Below, in pieces: positions 17,156-25,359 of a DNA stretch of 64,000 nucleotides (positions are counted from its first letter, which is position 1; each line of letters begins with the position of its first letter). Where the stretch lies: contig NZ_JAMBNP010000003.1 of NCBI RefSeq assembly GCF_023715145.1, positions 124,001 to 188,000 of the forward strand, read 5' to 3'. The translations under genes were made by a program, and so were the position numbers. Source of the stretch: Paenibacillus glycanilyticus (GTDB lineage: Bacteria > Bacillota > Bacilli > Paenibacillales > Paenibacillaceae). Below the pieces are notes generated by a model. It worked only from the letters and a program-made list of their open reading frames with translations. It made no database searches and was not told where the DNA came from.

Positions 17156-18118
17156 TCATTCCTTGTCCAGCGCACCATATTGTCTTGCAATATCCATAGC
17201 AGTCTGCCTGACTTTAGAGGCAACGGAAGCAGGCTCAATCACAACAACATCGGTCATATATTGCAGCACCATGCGGATCAGCCAGTGCTCGCTCAAGCAG
17301 GTCATTCGCACCATAAGCCGTCCGTCCGGGAGCCGCTCGATATTTTTCTCGTCAAAATGGTCCATGACGGATACGGCAGCTGAGGCTTTAAACTGAAGGA
17401 CAGCCGTAAATCCCTCAGCGGCCTCGTTCCTCTCCGGCTTCTTCCACCTGTCGTTCAGCTGAGCAAGCGATTCCGCCCGGCGGATGAAGGTGCCATCTAG
17501 TATTTGTAATTCACGGATACGCGTCAGCTTGAAGATGCGGTAATCGTCGCGCAGGCGGCAATAGCCATGAAGGTACCAGGAGTAATTCTTGAGCACAAGC
17601 GCCATCGGCTCTACCTCGCGCTCTTGTTCTTCGCTTGTTCTGCCCGTATAGCTGAAGCGGATAAGCTTCCGGTCATTCACGGCCTGGCGAAGCAAGTTGT
17701 AGCGGCTTTGGTCTTCCTCGCTGTTTTTCCAAGGAGTGAAGTCAATATGAATGCGGTCTCCTTCGCCTGCCCGGCCTTGCTCGGCCTGTGCTACCATCGC
17801 GCCAACCTTGCCGAGCAGAAGATCCATATTCGAGCGGTCATAAGCCTTCGTAGACTCAAGACCGCGAAGAGCGGTGGAGAGGGCGGTCAGCTCATCGAAG
17901 GACAGCAGCTGCCGGTCCAGCCGGAAGCTGTCCATGATCTCATAACCGCCTTCCATGCCGGTATAGGAGACGATGGGAATGCCGGCCTGACCGAGCGAAT
18001 CGAGATCGCGATAGATCGTGCGCAGAGACACCTCAAGCTGGTCCGCCAATTCCTGCGCCTGTACCCGCTTTCGATTAAGCAGCAATATCGTAATGGTCAT
18101 TAACCGTTCAAGCTTCAT
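17156..18118 (-). CDS. YafY-type regulator with HTH and WYL domains
   Basis: A 320-residue transcription regulator. An HTH_11 winged helix lies at 1-60 (ELADQLEVSLRTIYRDLDSL), followed by a WYL ligand-sensing domain at about 135-210 (LIRFSYTGRTSE, YSWYLHGYCRLR) and a C-terminal extension. ATG 18118 is preferred because GGGAGAG lies at the right distance; the ATG two codons earlier is too close. It sits 48 bases after the drug exporter gene and 24 before the SDR, so it may control or be cotranscribed with both. The ligand is unknown. Confidence 0.9.
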   Translation of the reverse strand: MKLERLMTITILLLNRKRVQAQELADQLEVSLRTIYRDLDSLGQAGIPIVSYTGMEGGYEIMDSFRLDRQLLSFDELTALSTALRGLESTKAYDRSNMDLLLGKVGAMVAQAEQGRAGEGDRIHIDFTPWKNSEEDQSRYNLLRQAVNDRKLIRFSYTGRTSEEQEREVEPMALVLKNYSWYLHGYCRLRDDYRIFKLTRIRELQILDGTFIRRAESLAQLNDRWKKPERNEAAEGFTAVLQFKASAAVSVMDHFDEKNIERLPDGRLMVRMTCLSEHWLIRMVLQYMTDVVVIEPASVASKVRQTAMDIARQYGALDKE

Positions 18119-18166
18119 GGTCATCTCTCCCAGACCGGCGTGCTTCCGCCCGCCATTATATGTGAA

Positions 18167-19699
18167 TTAGTGGGCAACCGCCGCGAGCTCTTCGTCTTCG
18201 GCTGCGGGCTCCATTTTATCCTTCGTCATCAGGCATGCCGCGGCTAGCGCAAGTACGGCGGGAATCAGGCTCCAGGCAAAGGTTGCTCCAATGGAGCTCG
18301 ACAGCCCGGCCGTAATGGTATCCAGCAGCTGAGGATCGACGGTTTCGCGAAACGCCGGATTCAGCAAGGCATGGGGATCGCTTAGATTCAAATCCGCCGG
18401 AACCGCCACGTCGCCGTTGCCCAGCGTGCCCGTGAGCTTCGTGAGCATGCTATGGCTTTGGATGATTCCGAAGATCGTAATGCCAAGCGACATGCCAAGC
18501 GAGCGATTGAAATTTAACGTCGAGCTTGCCGCCCCGCGCTGCGCGGCAGGGAAGGAATGCAGCACCGAGGTGCTTAATACCGAGAAGGATGCGCCAATCC
18601 CAAGTCCAATCAGAATCATAATTCCCGTGATGGAAAGTCGAGAAGATTCTACCGTAATTTGGGAGAGAAGGGCAAGGCCCGTCAGCAGGATCGCGAGCGT
18701 CCCGATCATAATGGTCCGGTATTGCAGCTTTGTCATTAGAAATCCGCCCAGCGTCGCGGTAACAACCGAACCCAGCATCATCGGCAATAAAGTCAGCCCG
18801 GAATTGGAGGCAGAGCCGCCAATGACGCCTTGCACGTAGATCGGAATAAAAATCGCCGCCGTCATGTAGGCTGCGCCGCTAAGCATGGCGACCAGATTGC
18901 TCGTCGTGTACAGTCTGCTGCGGAACAAGCGGAAGGAGATGATGGGTTCCGCCGCTTTTTTCTCAACGACGACAAGCAAGAAGGCAAGGACGGCAAATCC
19001 GGCGAACAATCCGATAATTTGCGCGGAATCCCAGGCATACGTTTTACCGCCGAGCTCCAGCGCGAATATAAAGCAGACGACAGCCCCAACGAGAAGAACA
19101 GAGCCTGCCCAGTCGATCTTTTGAAGCGAATGCGCTGCCGATTCCTTGTAGAACAGGGCAATCAGCACCAAGGCAATGAGGCCAAGCGGCAGATTGATGT
19201 AGAAGTTCCACGACCAGTTCAGATGATCGGTGATGTATCCGCCAAGCAAGGGACCAACCACGCTCGACAAGCCGAATACCGCTCCGAATGCGCCCATCAT
19301 TTTACCGCGGTCCTTAGGCGATACGACGTCGAACAAAATCGTAAACGCGATGGAGACCATTGCTCCGGCGCCTACTCCCTGCACCGCGCGGTAGATGCTT
19401 AACTCCACGATTGACTGCGCCATTCCGCATAACGCGGAGCCGATCATAAACACGATGATCCCGAAGATAAAGAACCGTTTGCGCCCGTACATATCGGACA
19501 GCTTGCCGAAGATTGGCATGCAGGCCATCTCCGCGACCATATATGCGGTGGTGACCCAGACGAATTTATCGAGTCCCCCCATCTCGCCGACAATCGTGCC
19601 GATGGCTGTTGAGACAATGGTGTTGTCCATGGATGCCATCAGAATGGCAAGCAGCAGTCCTCCAACGATAGCAGCTAACTTGTTTGTCATATGCTTCAT
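18167..19699 (-). CDS. MFS drug/proton antiporter, DHA2 (14-segment) family
   Basis: A 510-residue exporter. MDNTIVSTAIGTI and the motif GKLSDMYGRKRFF (motif A) near residue 70 are the DHA2 marks. AVQGVGAGAMVS and GPLLGGYI (motif C) follow, and about 14 hydrophobic segments are visible. Relatives (QacA, EmrB, LfrA types) expel lipophilic cations and antibiotics. AGAGG lies 5 bases before the ATG. The short inverted repeat at 19712-19727, next to the ribosome site, could be the operator of a repressor. Confidence 0.93.
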   Translation of the reverse strand: MKHMTNKLAAIVGGLLLAILMASMDNTIVSTAIGTIVGEMGGLDKFVWVTTAYMVAEMACMPIFGKLSDMYGRKRFFIFGIIVFMIGSALCGMAQSIVELSIYRAVQGVGAGAMVSIAFTILFDVVSPKDRGKMMGAFGAVFGLSSVVGPLLGGYITDHLNWSWNFYINLPLGLIALVLIALFYKESAAHSLQKIDWAGSVLLVGAVVCFIFALELGGKTYAWDSAQIIGLFAGFAVLAFLLVVVEKKAAEPIISFRLFRSRLYTTSNLVAMLSGAAYMTAAIFIPIYVQGVIGGSASNSGLTLLPMMLGSVVTATLGGFLMTKLQYRTIMIGTLAILLTGLALLSQITVESSRLSITGIMILIGLGIGASFSVLSTSVLHSFPAAQRGAASSTLNFNRSLGMSLGITIFGIIQSHSMLTKLTGTLGNGDVAVPADLNLSDPHALLNPAFRETVDPQLLDTITAGLSSSIGATFAWSLIPAVLALAAACLMTKDKMEPAAEDEELAAVAH

Positions 19700-19711
19700 T
19701 CCTTCCTCTAA

Positions 19712-19727
19712 TTAAGTGGTTGCTTAA
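19712..19727. promoter_or_regulatory. Short inverted repeat ahead of the exporter
   Basis: TTAAG and CTTAA arms with a 6-base spacer directly upstream of the exporter ribosome site. MarR- and TetR-type repressors bind sites of this size and position, and a MarR gene lies at 20321. The arms are short, so chance is possible. Confidence 0.3.
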
Positions 19728-19940
19728 CAATCATCTGAGATCATCATAAGCTACCCTTGTTGACAACAGTCTGTCAGGGAAGAAAGGCGTTTCTAAAAAA
19801 AGTTTCGGCTCTTCAAAGATCATAGGCACAGCCTATCATCATCATACGAAATCATAAATTGTCGCAGGCGCCGCGCCATTATACAATCATAAATGTAGCA
19901 AGGCTACACAAAATGAATAAAGAAAAGGGAGAGATTCGAT

Positions 19941-20180
19941 ATGTCGAAAGCAGTATTCTATCATGCAGGTTGTCCGGTTTGCGTAGAGGCGGAGCAAGTA
20001 TTCTTGAGCTTCCTGGACGAGAAAAAAGTAACCGTCGAGGTCGTACACCTTGGCCAGCAGCCGGACCGCGTCGCGGAAGCCGAGCAAGCAGGACTGAAGT
20101 CCGTTCCGGCGGTTGTTATCGACGGCACCGTATACCACATCAACTTCGGCGCGAGCATGGAGGAAGTTAAGAAAGGCTAA
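19941..20180 (+). CDS. Small thioredoxin/glutaredoxin-like protein with CPVC motif
   Basis: A 79-residue protein with a thioredoxin fold in miniature. The redox motif C11-P-V-C14 sits at the start of helix 1 (FYHAGCPVCVEAEQVF), and the cis-proline region is SVPAVVID. The size fits the glutaredoxin-like group that reduces disulfides or thiol adducts. An AAAGGGAGAG site precedes the ATG, and a terminator follows, so it is a single-gene unit. Confidence 0.85.
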   Translation: MSKAVFYHAGCPVCVEAEQVFLSFLDEKKVTVEVVHLGQQPDRVAEAEQAGLKSVPAVVIDGTVYHINFGASMEEVKKG

Positions 20181-20205
20181 CCGTTCTTAACTTGCATGTT
20201 AACGG

Positions 20206-20237
20206 GCGGCAAGGTGCACGGCGCCTTGCCGCTTTTT
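20206..20237 (+). terminator. Terminator of the CPVC protein gene
   Basis: A 12-bp stem (GCGGCAAGGTGC with GCGCCTTGCCGC, one wobble) and a 3-base loop, followed by TTTTT. Confidence 0.88.
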
Positions 20238-20320
20238 AATTTCCGCAGGTCCTTTCGTGCTTCCCTTATAGCTTAACTTTGCTCACGGAAGGTATGATAA
20301 GGGGTGAGGTGAAAGGCAAT

Positions 20321-20929
20321 ATGATCTATAATCCGCAGCATCGCAATAAGGACAGGGCTGCACGAGTCAGTATGGCCTTGTTGCGATTGGCGCAAGCTAT
20401 CAAGACCATCAATCAGGAAGAAAGCGCGGAGTTTGAATTGTCGCCCGTTCAAATTCAAGCCTTGCTGTTTGTTCAACATACACGGGAAGACATGGCGACC
20501 GTAGGAAACTTTACGAAGATGATCGGTTCCTCGCATGTAACGGCAGTCAAAGTGCTGAATGGTCTTGCATCCAAAGGGCTGATCCGTAAAATTCCGAATC
20601 CAGCGGACCGCAGAGTTACGAGGCTGACGCTCACGAATAACGGAGAGCTGGCCGCAAGCAAGCTTGATCAATGGGGAAATACGCTTGGACAAATCGTTGA
20701 GACCTTGGAGGAAGCCCAGCTCGAGCAATTGGAGACAGGCCTCGGCGCCATTATTTCCAGCCTGAATCGGCAAGGACGGCTTGTTGTAGCGGAGCCCTGT
20801 TTAGGCTGCGTGCATTTTCGTCCCCATGCAGCCGAGGGGCCATCGCCCCACTTTTGCCGCCTGATCCAAAAATATTTGACGCATGAAGCTTCCCTGCAGG
20901 AATGCCCGGAGCATACGGAGGCGTTATAG
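20321..20929 (+). CDS. MarR-family regulator with C-terminal cysteine cluster
   Basis: A 202-residue protein. Residues about 15-140 are a MarR-type winged helix (TKMIGSSHVTAVKVLNGLASKGLIRK, then the wing NPADRRVTRLTLT). After it comes an extra tail with EPCLGCVHF, PHFCRLIQ and LQECPEH, giving four cysteines spaced C-x2-C-x15-C-x15-C plus several histidines. That arrangement could bind zinc or an iron-sulfur cluster, which would make this a redox or metal sensor. The ATG at 20321 is the best start. Its last six bases overlap the end of the convergent LysR gene. Confidence 0.85.
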   Translation: MIYNPQHRNKDRAARVSMALLRLAQAIKTINQEESAEFELSPVQIQALLFVQHTREDMATVGNFTKMIGSSHVTAVKVLNGLASKGLIRKIPNPADRRVTRLTLTNNGELAASKLDQWGNTLGQIVETLEEAQLEQLETGLGAIISSLNRQGRLVVAEPCLGCVHFRPHAAEGPSPHFCRLIQKYLTHEASLQECPEHTEAL

Positions 20930-21814
20930 TTGCGGGGTAACCGAGGCGCTAATATGCTCGATGAACACCTTGCTGGCCGCACACAAATACTTGTTGCGGC
21001 GATAAGCGATTCCAATCTGAACGCTCAAAACCGGATCTGCGATCGGGATGATTCGAATGGCAGGCTGCTTCAATCGCTGCAAATACGATAAGGGCAAGAT
21101 GGCGGCACCGGCCCCTGCATCCACCATGCTTATCATGGCGTCCAGCGCATTAAGCTCCATGACCGTTTTCGGACAGATGCGATGCTCACGGAAAAGGCCG
21201 TCCAAAAACTGTCGAAGGCGATAAGGATTCTGGAGCATGACCATGGGTACATCCTGAAGGGAAGCCAGCTTGATCTCCGAAAGCCCGGCTAATTCGTTAT
21301 CCTTATGTACGGCTAAGGCAAGAGCCTCATCGTAGAGATGGGCCACGTGCAATTCCTCGTGTTCAACCGGTAAATATACAATTCCGATATCAAGTTCATT
21401 GTGCAGCAGCTTCTCAATTATCTCTCCGTGCCGCAGCCCGGATAAAGCTAATTCGATTTGAGGGTAATGGGCATGAAAATTCTTGATGGCCGAAGGCAGG
21501 AGCTGATTCATGACGGAATGCAAGGCGCCTATTTTGAGCGTGCCTCTTTTCAGTCCTTGCAGTTCATTTAGGGCAGCCTGCGCTTGTTCTAATTCATGAA
21601 AGACATTGTAGCAATGCTTAAGCAGGATGCTGCCTGCTTCCGTAATGGAGATTTTTTTGCCTATGCGATCAAACAAGGGCATGCCGGCCTCATGCTCGAT
21701 AAGACGAATTTGCTGGCTTAATGAAGGCTGGGAGATGCGAAGCTTCTCGGCTGCCCGCGTGAAATGCAGCTCCTCGCATACGGCTACAAAATATTCGAGT
21801 TGTCTCAGTTCCAT
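20924..21814 (-). CDS. LysR-family transcriptional regulator
   Basis: A 296-residue regulator. The N-terminal HTH (MELRQLEYFVAVCEELHF, then AAEKLRISQPSLSQQI) is followed by the periplasmic-binding-protein-like effector domain (LKIGALHSVMNQLLP, ELDIGIVYLP). The ATG at 21814 matches the conserved family start; the frame extends to 21982, but that part is not LysR-like. It is divergent from the MOSC gene with 79 bases between, a common arrangement for a regulator and its target. A good minus-strand promoter sits there. Confidence 0.92.
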   Translation of the reverse strand: MELRQLEYFVAVCEELHFTRAAEKLRISQPSLSQQIRLIEHEAGMPLFDRIGKKISITEAGSILLKHCYNVFHELEQAQAALNELQGLKRGTLKIGALHSVMNQLLPSAIKNFHAHYPQIELALSGLRHGEIIEKLLHNELDIGIVYLPVEHEELHVAHLYDEALALAVHKDNELAGLSEIKLASLQDVPMVMLQNPYRLRQFLDGLFREHRICPKTVMELNALDAMISMVDAGAGAAILPLSYLQRLKQPAIRIIPIADPVLSVQIGIAYRRNKYLCAASKVFIEHISASVTPQL

Positions 21815-21842
21815 GCTGCGGGTCAGCTCCTTTTTAGTCCTT

Positions 21843-21871
21843 ATTATACAAGTTGTCCTAAGCAGTTGAAA
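21843..21871 (-). promoter_or_regulatory. Promoter of the LysR gene
   Basis: On the minus strand, TTTCAA (21866-21871), a 17-base spacer, and TATAAT (21843-21848), about 30 bases before the LysR start codon. Confidence 0.6.
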
Positions 21872-21893
21872 CGGTGAGAAGAGGAGGAACCCT

Positions 21894-22601
21894 ATGAATA
21901 ATAGAAGTGATTCGCCTATCAAAAGCGCCGAGGTCGTATCCCTTAATGTCGGCCAGCCAATTGTGGTGGAGCATCGAAACAAAGAGGTCCGAACCGGAAT
22001 TTATAAGATGCCCATTGCAGACGGCGTTTATCTTTCAAGCTTGAATTTTGAAGGGGACGGTCAGGCTGATTTGGAGCATCACGGCGGCAAGGACAAGGCA
22101 GTCTGCGTCTATCCCTCCGAGCATTTTGCTCACTGGGAGCAGGTGCTTGGCGTACAGCTTAATCCAGGGGCGTTTGGCGAAAATGTAACTACAAAAGGGA
22201 TTCTTGAAAGCCAGATTTGTATCGGGGACGTCTTTCGGCTAGGGGAAAGTTATGTACAGGTGAGCCAGCCCAGGCAGCCATGCTTCAAGCTGTCCGTGAA
22301 ATACAACCTGCCCGCGCTTCCGCTTCTGGTGCAGACCACGGGATATACCGGCTATTATTTCAGGGTGCTGCAAGAGGGCTTCGTCCATGCGGAAGCGGGG
22401 CTTGTCTTGGAAGAAAGACAGCAGGATGCCGTCACGATCTCGTACGCGAATACGATTATGCACCAGGATAAGAAGAATATTGAAGGAATGGAGCGGATTC
22501 TTGCTCTTCCTTCGTTGTCCGCCAGCTGGAGAAAGACGTTTGCGAAGCGTTTGCAGGGCGAAGTGACGGACACGGCCGCGAGATTGTCGGGCAAGGAATA
22601 A
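21894..22601 (+). CDS. MOSC-domain protein, YiiM type
   Basis: A 235-residue MOSC protein. DLEHHGGKDKAVCVYPSEH and GAFGENVTTKG are conserved MOSC motifs, and the cysteine in SQPRQPCFKL is the expected molybdenum-cofactor ligand. A 3-alpha C-terminal extension follows, as in YiiM/YflK. Such proteins reduce N-hydroxylated base analogues and similar compounds. GAGGAGG precedes the ATG. It is divergent from the LysR gene, its likely regulator. Confidence 0.9.
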   Translation: MNNRSDSPIKSAEVVSLNVGQPIVVEHRNKEVRTGIYKMPIADGVYLSSLNFEGDGQADLEHHGGKDKAVCVYPSEHFAHWEQVLGVQLNPGAFGENVTTKGILESQICIGDVFRLGESYVQVSQPRQPCFKLSVKYNLPALPLLVQTTGYTGYYFRVLQEGFVHAEAGLVLEERQQDAVTISYANTIMHQDKKNIEGMERILALPSLSASWRKTFAKRLQGEVTDTAARLSGKE

Positions 22602-22635
22602 TAGCGAAGGGAGGGCGAGAGCCCTCCCTTTGCTA
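22602..22635. terminator. Bidirectional terminator between MOSC and kinase-fold genes
   Basis: A 10-bp perfect stem AAGGGAGGGC/GCCCTCCCTT with a GAGA loop, extended by TAGC/GCTA after single-base bulges, between convergent genes. Confidence 0.7.
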
Positions 22636-22647
22636 TAGCCGATTTAA

Positions 22648-23520
22648 TTATTTGTAGTCTTGAATAATGACTTCTATAACGCGTTTACCCCAGTCGGCGG
22701 CTTCCGAGCCCGGCTCATTCCAGGCATAGGTGATAAGCGCTTTCCATAAGGCCCAGCCGCGTGCTCGATTAATCATATCCTGGTCAACCTCCATGCGGTT
22801 CAGGAATACTTCGCGGCTCTCGTCATCGAAAAAGTTCCATGCCATGACAAGATCGCTTGAAGGATCGCCAACGCCCATGGTTCCGAAATCAATGACGCCG
22901 CAGAGCCGGCCATTCCGCGCAAGCAGATTGCCTACGGCCACATCGCCATGCAGCCATTGCGGCGTTGCTTCATACCTTGTCGCAAGGGCAAGCTCCCAGA
23001 TTTCCGTTAGGAGCGTCCGGTCATATGGACCGTCAAGCTTCTCGAGGATGGCTCGTGTATCCTGATCGTAAACCGCCAGATTTCCTCCGCGGTGAAAGTT
23101 TTGGATGCCTGCGGGTATGCCGTTTGCAGCATCAATAGCCTGTAACTCCTTCAGAAATCCCGCGAGATCCTCAGCAAACTCGTTAAGATCACGTATGTTG
23201 GCATATGTCACGGTATCTCCTTCGATCCATCGGTTCACGGACCAGGGAAGGGGATAGTCGTCCGTTGGCTTGCCTTGCGCAATGGGAGCCGGAATAGGCA
23301 GGGACAGAAGAGGCTTGAACACGGGAAGCCACGTGACTTCCTTCTCGACAGCCGATGCGTAGTGTTCATGACTCGGCAGACGAACGGTCATATCGTCTCC
23401 CAGCCGGTAAGTGCGGTTATCATGCCCGCTTTTGTCCACCGGCTTGATCGCTAGGTCCTTCCACTCGGGAAATTGATTATGAACTAATCGACGTACCAGG
23501 TCGGTTGTTATTTCAATCAT
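22648..23520 (-). CDS. Aminoglycoside phosphotransferase-fold kinase
   Basis: A 290-residue APH-fold protein. The catalytic loop is WLHGDVAVGNLL (HGDxxxxN) and the metal site is GVIDFGTMGVGDPSSDL. The N-terminal PVDKSGHDNRTYRLGDDMTVRLPS is the nucleotide-binding sheet. This subgroup, often annotated as an aminoglycoside phosphotransferase, includes both resistance enzymes and kinases of unrelated small molecules, so antibiotic resistance should not be assumed. The ATG at 23520 follows GAGAGG. Confidence 0.88.
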   Translation of the reverse strand: MIEITTDLVRRLVHNQFPEWKDLAIKPVDKSGHDNRTYRLGDDMTVRLPSHEHYASAVEKEVTWLPVFKPLLSLPIPAPIAQGKPTDDYPLPWSVNRWIEGDTVTYANIRDLNEFAEDLAGFLKELQAIDAANGIPAGIQNFHRGGNLAVYDQDTRAILEKLDGPYDRTLLTEIWELALATRYEATPQWLHGDVAVGNLLARNGRLCGVIDFGTMGVGDPSSDLVMAWNFFDDESREVFLNRMEVDQDMINRARGWALWKALITYAWNEPGSEAADWGKRVIEVIIQDYK

Positions 23521-24066
23521 GGTTTTCGCCTCTCTTTTTTTCAAAGTCGATGCATCATAAGGGTATACCCATCATAACAACCCGACTTAGCCATATCAAA
23601 GGGTAAAACAGTTATAATTTACTTCCCCGTTTCGCTGGACTTATAAATGGCTGCTCTGCTCTTTATACTGTGTCATGAAAAGAAGTGACCCGGTCTATGC
23701 ACCAGCTCATCATCTTCTCGCCAGAGCGAACCCATTTCATAAAACAAGGGGCCTCGGGCGAAGCATAATTTACATGAATGCTTTTTCCTTGAGGTACCGC
23801 CTGGAGGAGAAAACATGAAACAAGACACGCGGAAATGGCCTTGAATGACTGGGGAGAGTCTCACCTAGAGCATTTGGCTGGACGATACGGAGCAGATCGT
23901 TCGGAAAAGTAAGCCATAAAGTGCGATCTAAGCAGGCAAAAAGCACAGAAACCATGCTTTCGGCAAGCGGCGGGCAAGTTTGCGCTAGCATGGTTTCTTA
24001 GACTGTACGCTTCTCCCTTGCTCCGTACATCGCGCATCAATATTCATCTTCCGCAAATAAAAAAGG
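23521..24066. other. Gene-free stretch upstream of the nitroreductase region
   Basis: About 550 bases without a supported gene. Short frames exist on both strands (for example 23673-23864 minus), but none has a ribosome site or a recognisable sequence. It holds the promoter side of the kinase-fold gene and an inverted repeat at 23947-23998. It may be a decayed gene, but no remnant could be read. Confidence 0.5.
23947..23998. repeat. Perfect 12-bp inverted repeat
   Basis: AGAAACCATGCT (23947-23958) and AGCATGGTTTCT (23987-23998) flank 28 bases. No T-run follows and no gene ends nearby, so it is not an obvious terminator. Confidence 0.6.
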
Positions 24067-24102
24067 TTGCATTTTCCTTTTATATATCTTAAAATTAAGA
24101 TA
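24067..24102 (+). promoter_or_regulatory. Nitroreductase promoter overlapped by an MhqR-like operator
   Basis: TTGCAT (24067-24072), a 17-base spacer and TAAAAT (24090-24095) form a good sigma-A promoter. A perfect palindrome TATCTTAA-AA-TTAAGATA (24085-24102) covers the -10 box, so a bound repressor would block RNA polymerase. The outer TATCT/AGATA matches the operator of MhqR, the quinone-sensing MarR repressor of Bacillus, whose targets include nitroreductases. Confidence 0.65.
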
Positions 24103-24183
24103 GCTAATTTGAGAATATATGTGCGAGGCCATGGGCAACCGTGAGTCCGCATAGCAACAGGAGGATCCTTTTTTTAGCCTACA

Positions 24184-24201
24184 TATCTTAAAACTAAGAC
24201 A
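24184..24201. promoter_or_regulatory. Second, imperfect copy of the MhqR-like operator
   Basis: TATCTTAAAACTAAGACA repeats the upstream palindrome with two mismatched arm pairs, 99 bases further on and 49 bases before the nitroreductase start. Two sites on one promoter region suggest cooperative binding, or a second weak promoter (TTAAAA at 24188, GTTAAT at 24211). Confidence 0.5.
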
Positions 24202-24249
24202 ATAAACGCAGTTAATAGGAAGAAATATAACATCGAGGAGGCGGGCGAA

Positions 24250-24876
24250 ATGAAAGATTTCGTGTCCGTAGTTACGGAGAGAAGATCCGCAAATAAATTT
24301 AATACCGGCGTACCTATAGAGGATAAGGAGCTTCATGAGATTTTCGATCTTGTAAAGTACGCGCCATCGTCCTTTAATCTGCAGCATGCCCATTACATTG
24401 TTGTGAGGGATGAGGCCATGAAGCAGCAGGTGTACGAAGCTGCCAATAAGCAGTATAAGGTGCAGACAGCCTCCGCCGTTATTCTTGTTCTGGGTCATAT
24501 GGATGCTCATCAGAATGTGGAGGAGATTAACGAGGGATTGCTGAACCTGGGCGTCATTAATAAACAGGAGTACGATTTCACCGTATCGGCCGTCCATCAA
24601 TTTTACGAAGAGCGCGGCGAAGCCTTCAAGCGGGATGAGGCGATTCGTAACGCGAACTTATCCGCTATGCTGTTTATGCTTGCAGCCAAAGAGAAAGGGT
24701 GGGACAGCAGCCCGATGATCGGCTTTGACCCGGAAGCCATTATGAAGGTGCTGAATGTTCCGGATCGTTATGTCCCTGCGCTGCTTATTGGAATCGGGCA
24801 AGAGGATACATCCAAACGCAGAGTACGCGGTTACCGCAAGCCGGTCGGAGAGTTCGTCAGCTATGAGCGGTTCTAA
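24250..24876 (+). CDS. Nitroreductase family protein (MhqN/YodC-like)
   Basis: A 208-residue FMN-dependent NAD(P)H oxidoreductase. The N-terminal RRSANKF and YAPSSFNLQHAHYIVV bind FMN phosphate, and GWDSSPMIGFDPEAIMKVL and the C-terminal RGYRKPVGEFV complete the fold. Members reduce quinones and nitro compounds by two electrons. GAGGAGG precedes the ATG. The two upstream MhqR-like sites imply induction by quinones or electrophiles. An HxlR regulator, the family of YodB that controls the similar yodC, follows in the same direction. Confidence 0.93.
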   Translation: MKDFVSVVTERRSANKFNTGVPIEDKELHEIFDLVKYAPSSFNLQHAHYIVVRDEAMKQQVYEAANKQYKVQTASAVILVLGHMDAHQNVEEINEGLLNLGVINKQEYDFTVSAVHQFYEERGEAFKRDEAIRNANLSAMLFMLAAKEKGWDSSPMIGFDPEAIMKVLNVPDRYVPALLIGIGQEDTSKRRVRGYRKPVGEFVSYERF

Positions 24877-24885
24877 CATGCCAAA

Positions 24886-24914
24886 GGGCGTCCAACCTAT
24901 GGACGTCCTTTCTT
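24886..24914 (+). terminator. Terminator of the nitroreductase gene
   Basis: An 8-bp stem GGGCGTCC/GGACGTCC (one wobble) with a 7-base loop, then TTTCTTT. Confidence 0.75.
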
Positions 24915-24935
24915 TGCTTCCGCCTCACCGCGGTA

Positions 24936-24974
24936 CTCCTATGAGAGGTAAAATGGTAAAGTTGAACATAGGAG
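24936..24974 (+). promoter_or_regulatory. Inverted repeat covering the ribosome site of the HxlR gene
   Basis: CTCCTATG (24936-24943) and CATAGGAG (24967-24974) are perfectly complementary, and the second arm contains the GGAGG ribosome site. The mRNA could hide the site in a hairpin, or the repeat could be a DNA operator. Confidence 0.4.
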
Positions 24975-24987
24975 GCGATCTGAGCTT

Positions 24988-25359
24988 ATGCAGGATGAGG
25001 AGAAAGTTTTCAATACCGCTGTTGAAGCCACTCTTGAAGTCATCGGAGGCAAGTGGAAGCCGGTTATTTTGTTCCATCTCACGTTTGGCAAGAAGCGTAA
25101 TGGCGAGTTCATGCATTTGATCCCCGCCATATCGCAGAAAGTGCTGACGCAACAGCTGTCAGAACTAGTGAGGGATGGGATCATAACCCGCATTTCTTAC
25201 AATCAGGTGCCTCCGAAGGTCGAATATGAGTTAACGGACTATGGCTGGAGCTTGAAAGAAATTCTCCACGGCATGTGCCGATGGGGCGATGGCTATATCG
25301 ATAGGAAGTACGGCGAGAAAGGAAAGGTTCTGTTCCAGCCTCCGTACCTGACGAAGTGA
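24988..25359 (+). CDS. HxlR-family transcriptional regulator
   Basis: A 123-residue winged-helix protein of the HxlR type (VIGGKWKPVILFHLTFGKKR, ISQKVLTQQLSELVRDGII, VPPKVEYELTDYG). The conserved N-terminal cysteine used by YodB for quinone sensing is absent; the only Cys is in HGMCRWGDGY near residue 94. GGAGG lies 12 bases before the ATG, a wide gap. Its stop is adjacent to that of the convergent reductase. It could regulate the nitroreductase, the reductase, or both. Confidence 0.9.
   Translation: MQDEEKVFNTAVEATLEVIGGKWKPVILFHLTFGKKRNGEFMHLIPAISQKVLTQQLSELVRDGIITRISYNQVPPKVEYELTDYGWSLKEILHGMCRWGDGYIDRKYGEKGKVLFQPPYLTK

Noticed and set aside
23561..23570. Palindrome GGGTATACCC upstream of the kinase-fold gene
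   Set aside because: A 10-base palindrome is expected many times by chance in 64 kb, and no second site supports it.
23673..23864. Small minus-strand frame of 63 codons
   Set aside because: No ribosome site, no motif, and composition unlike the neighbouring genes.
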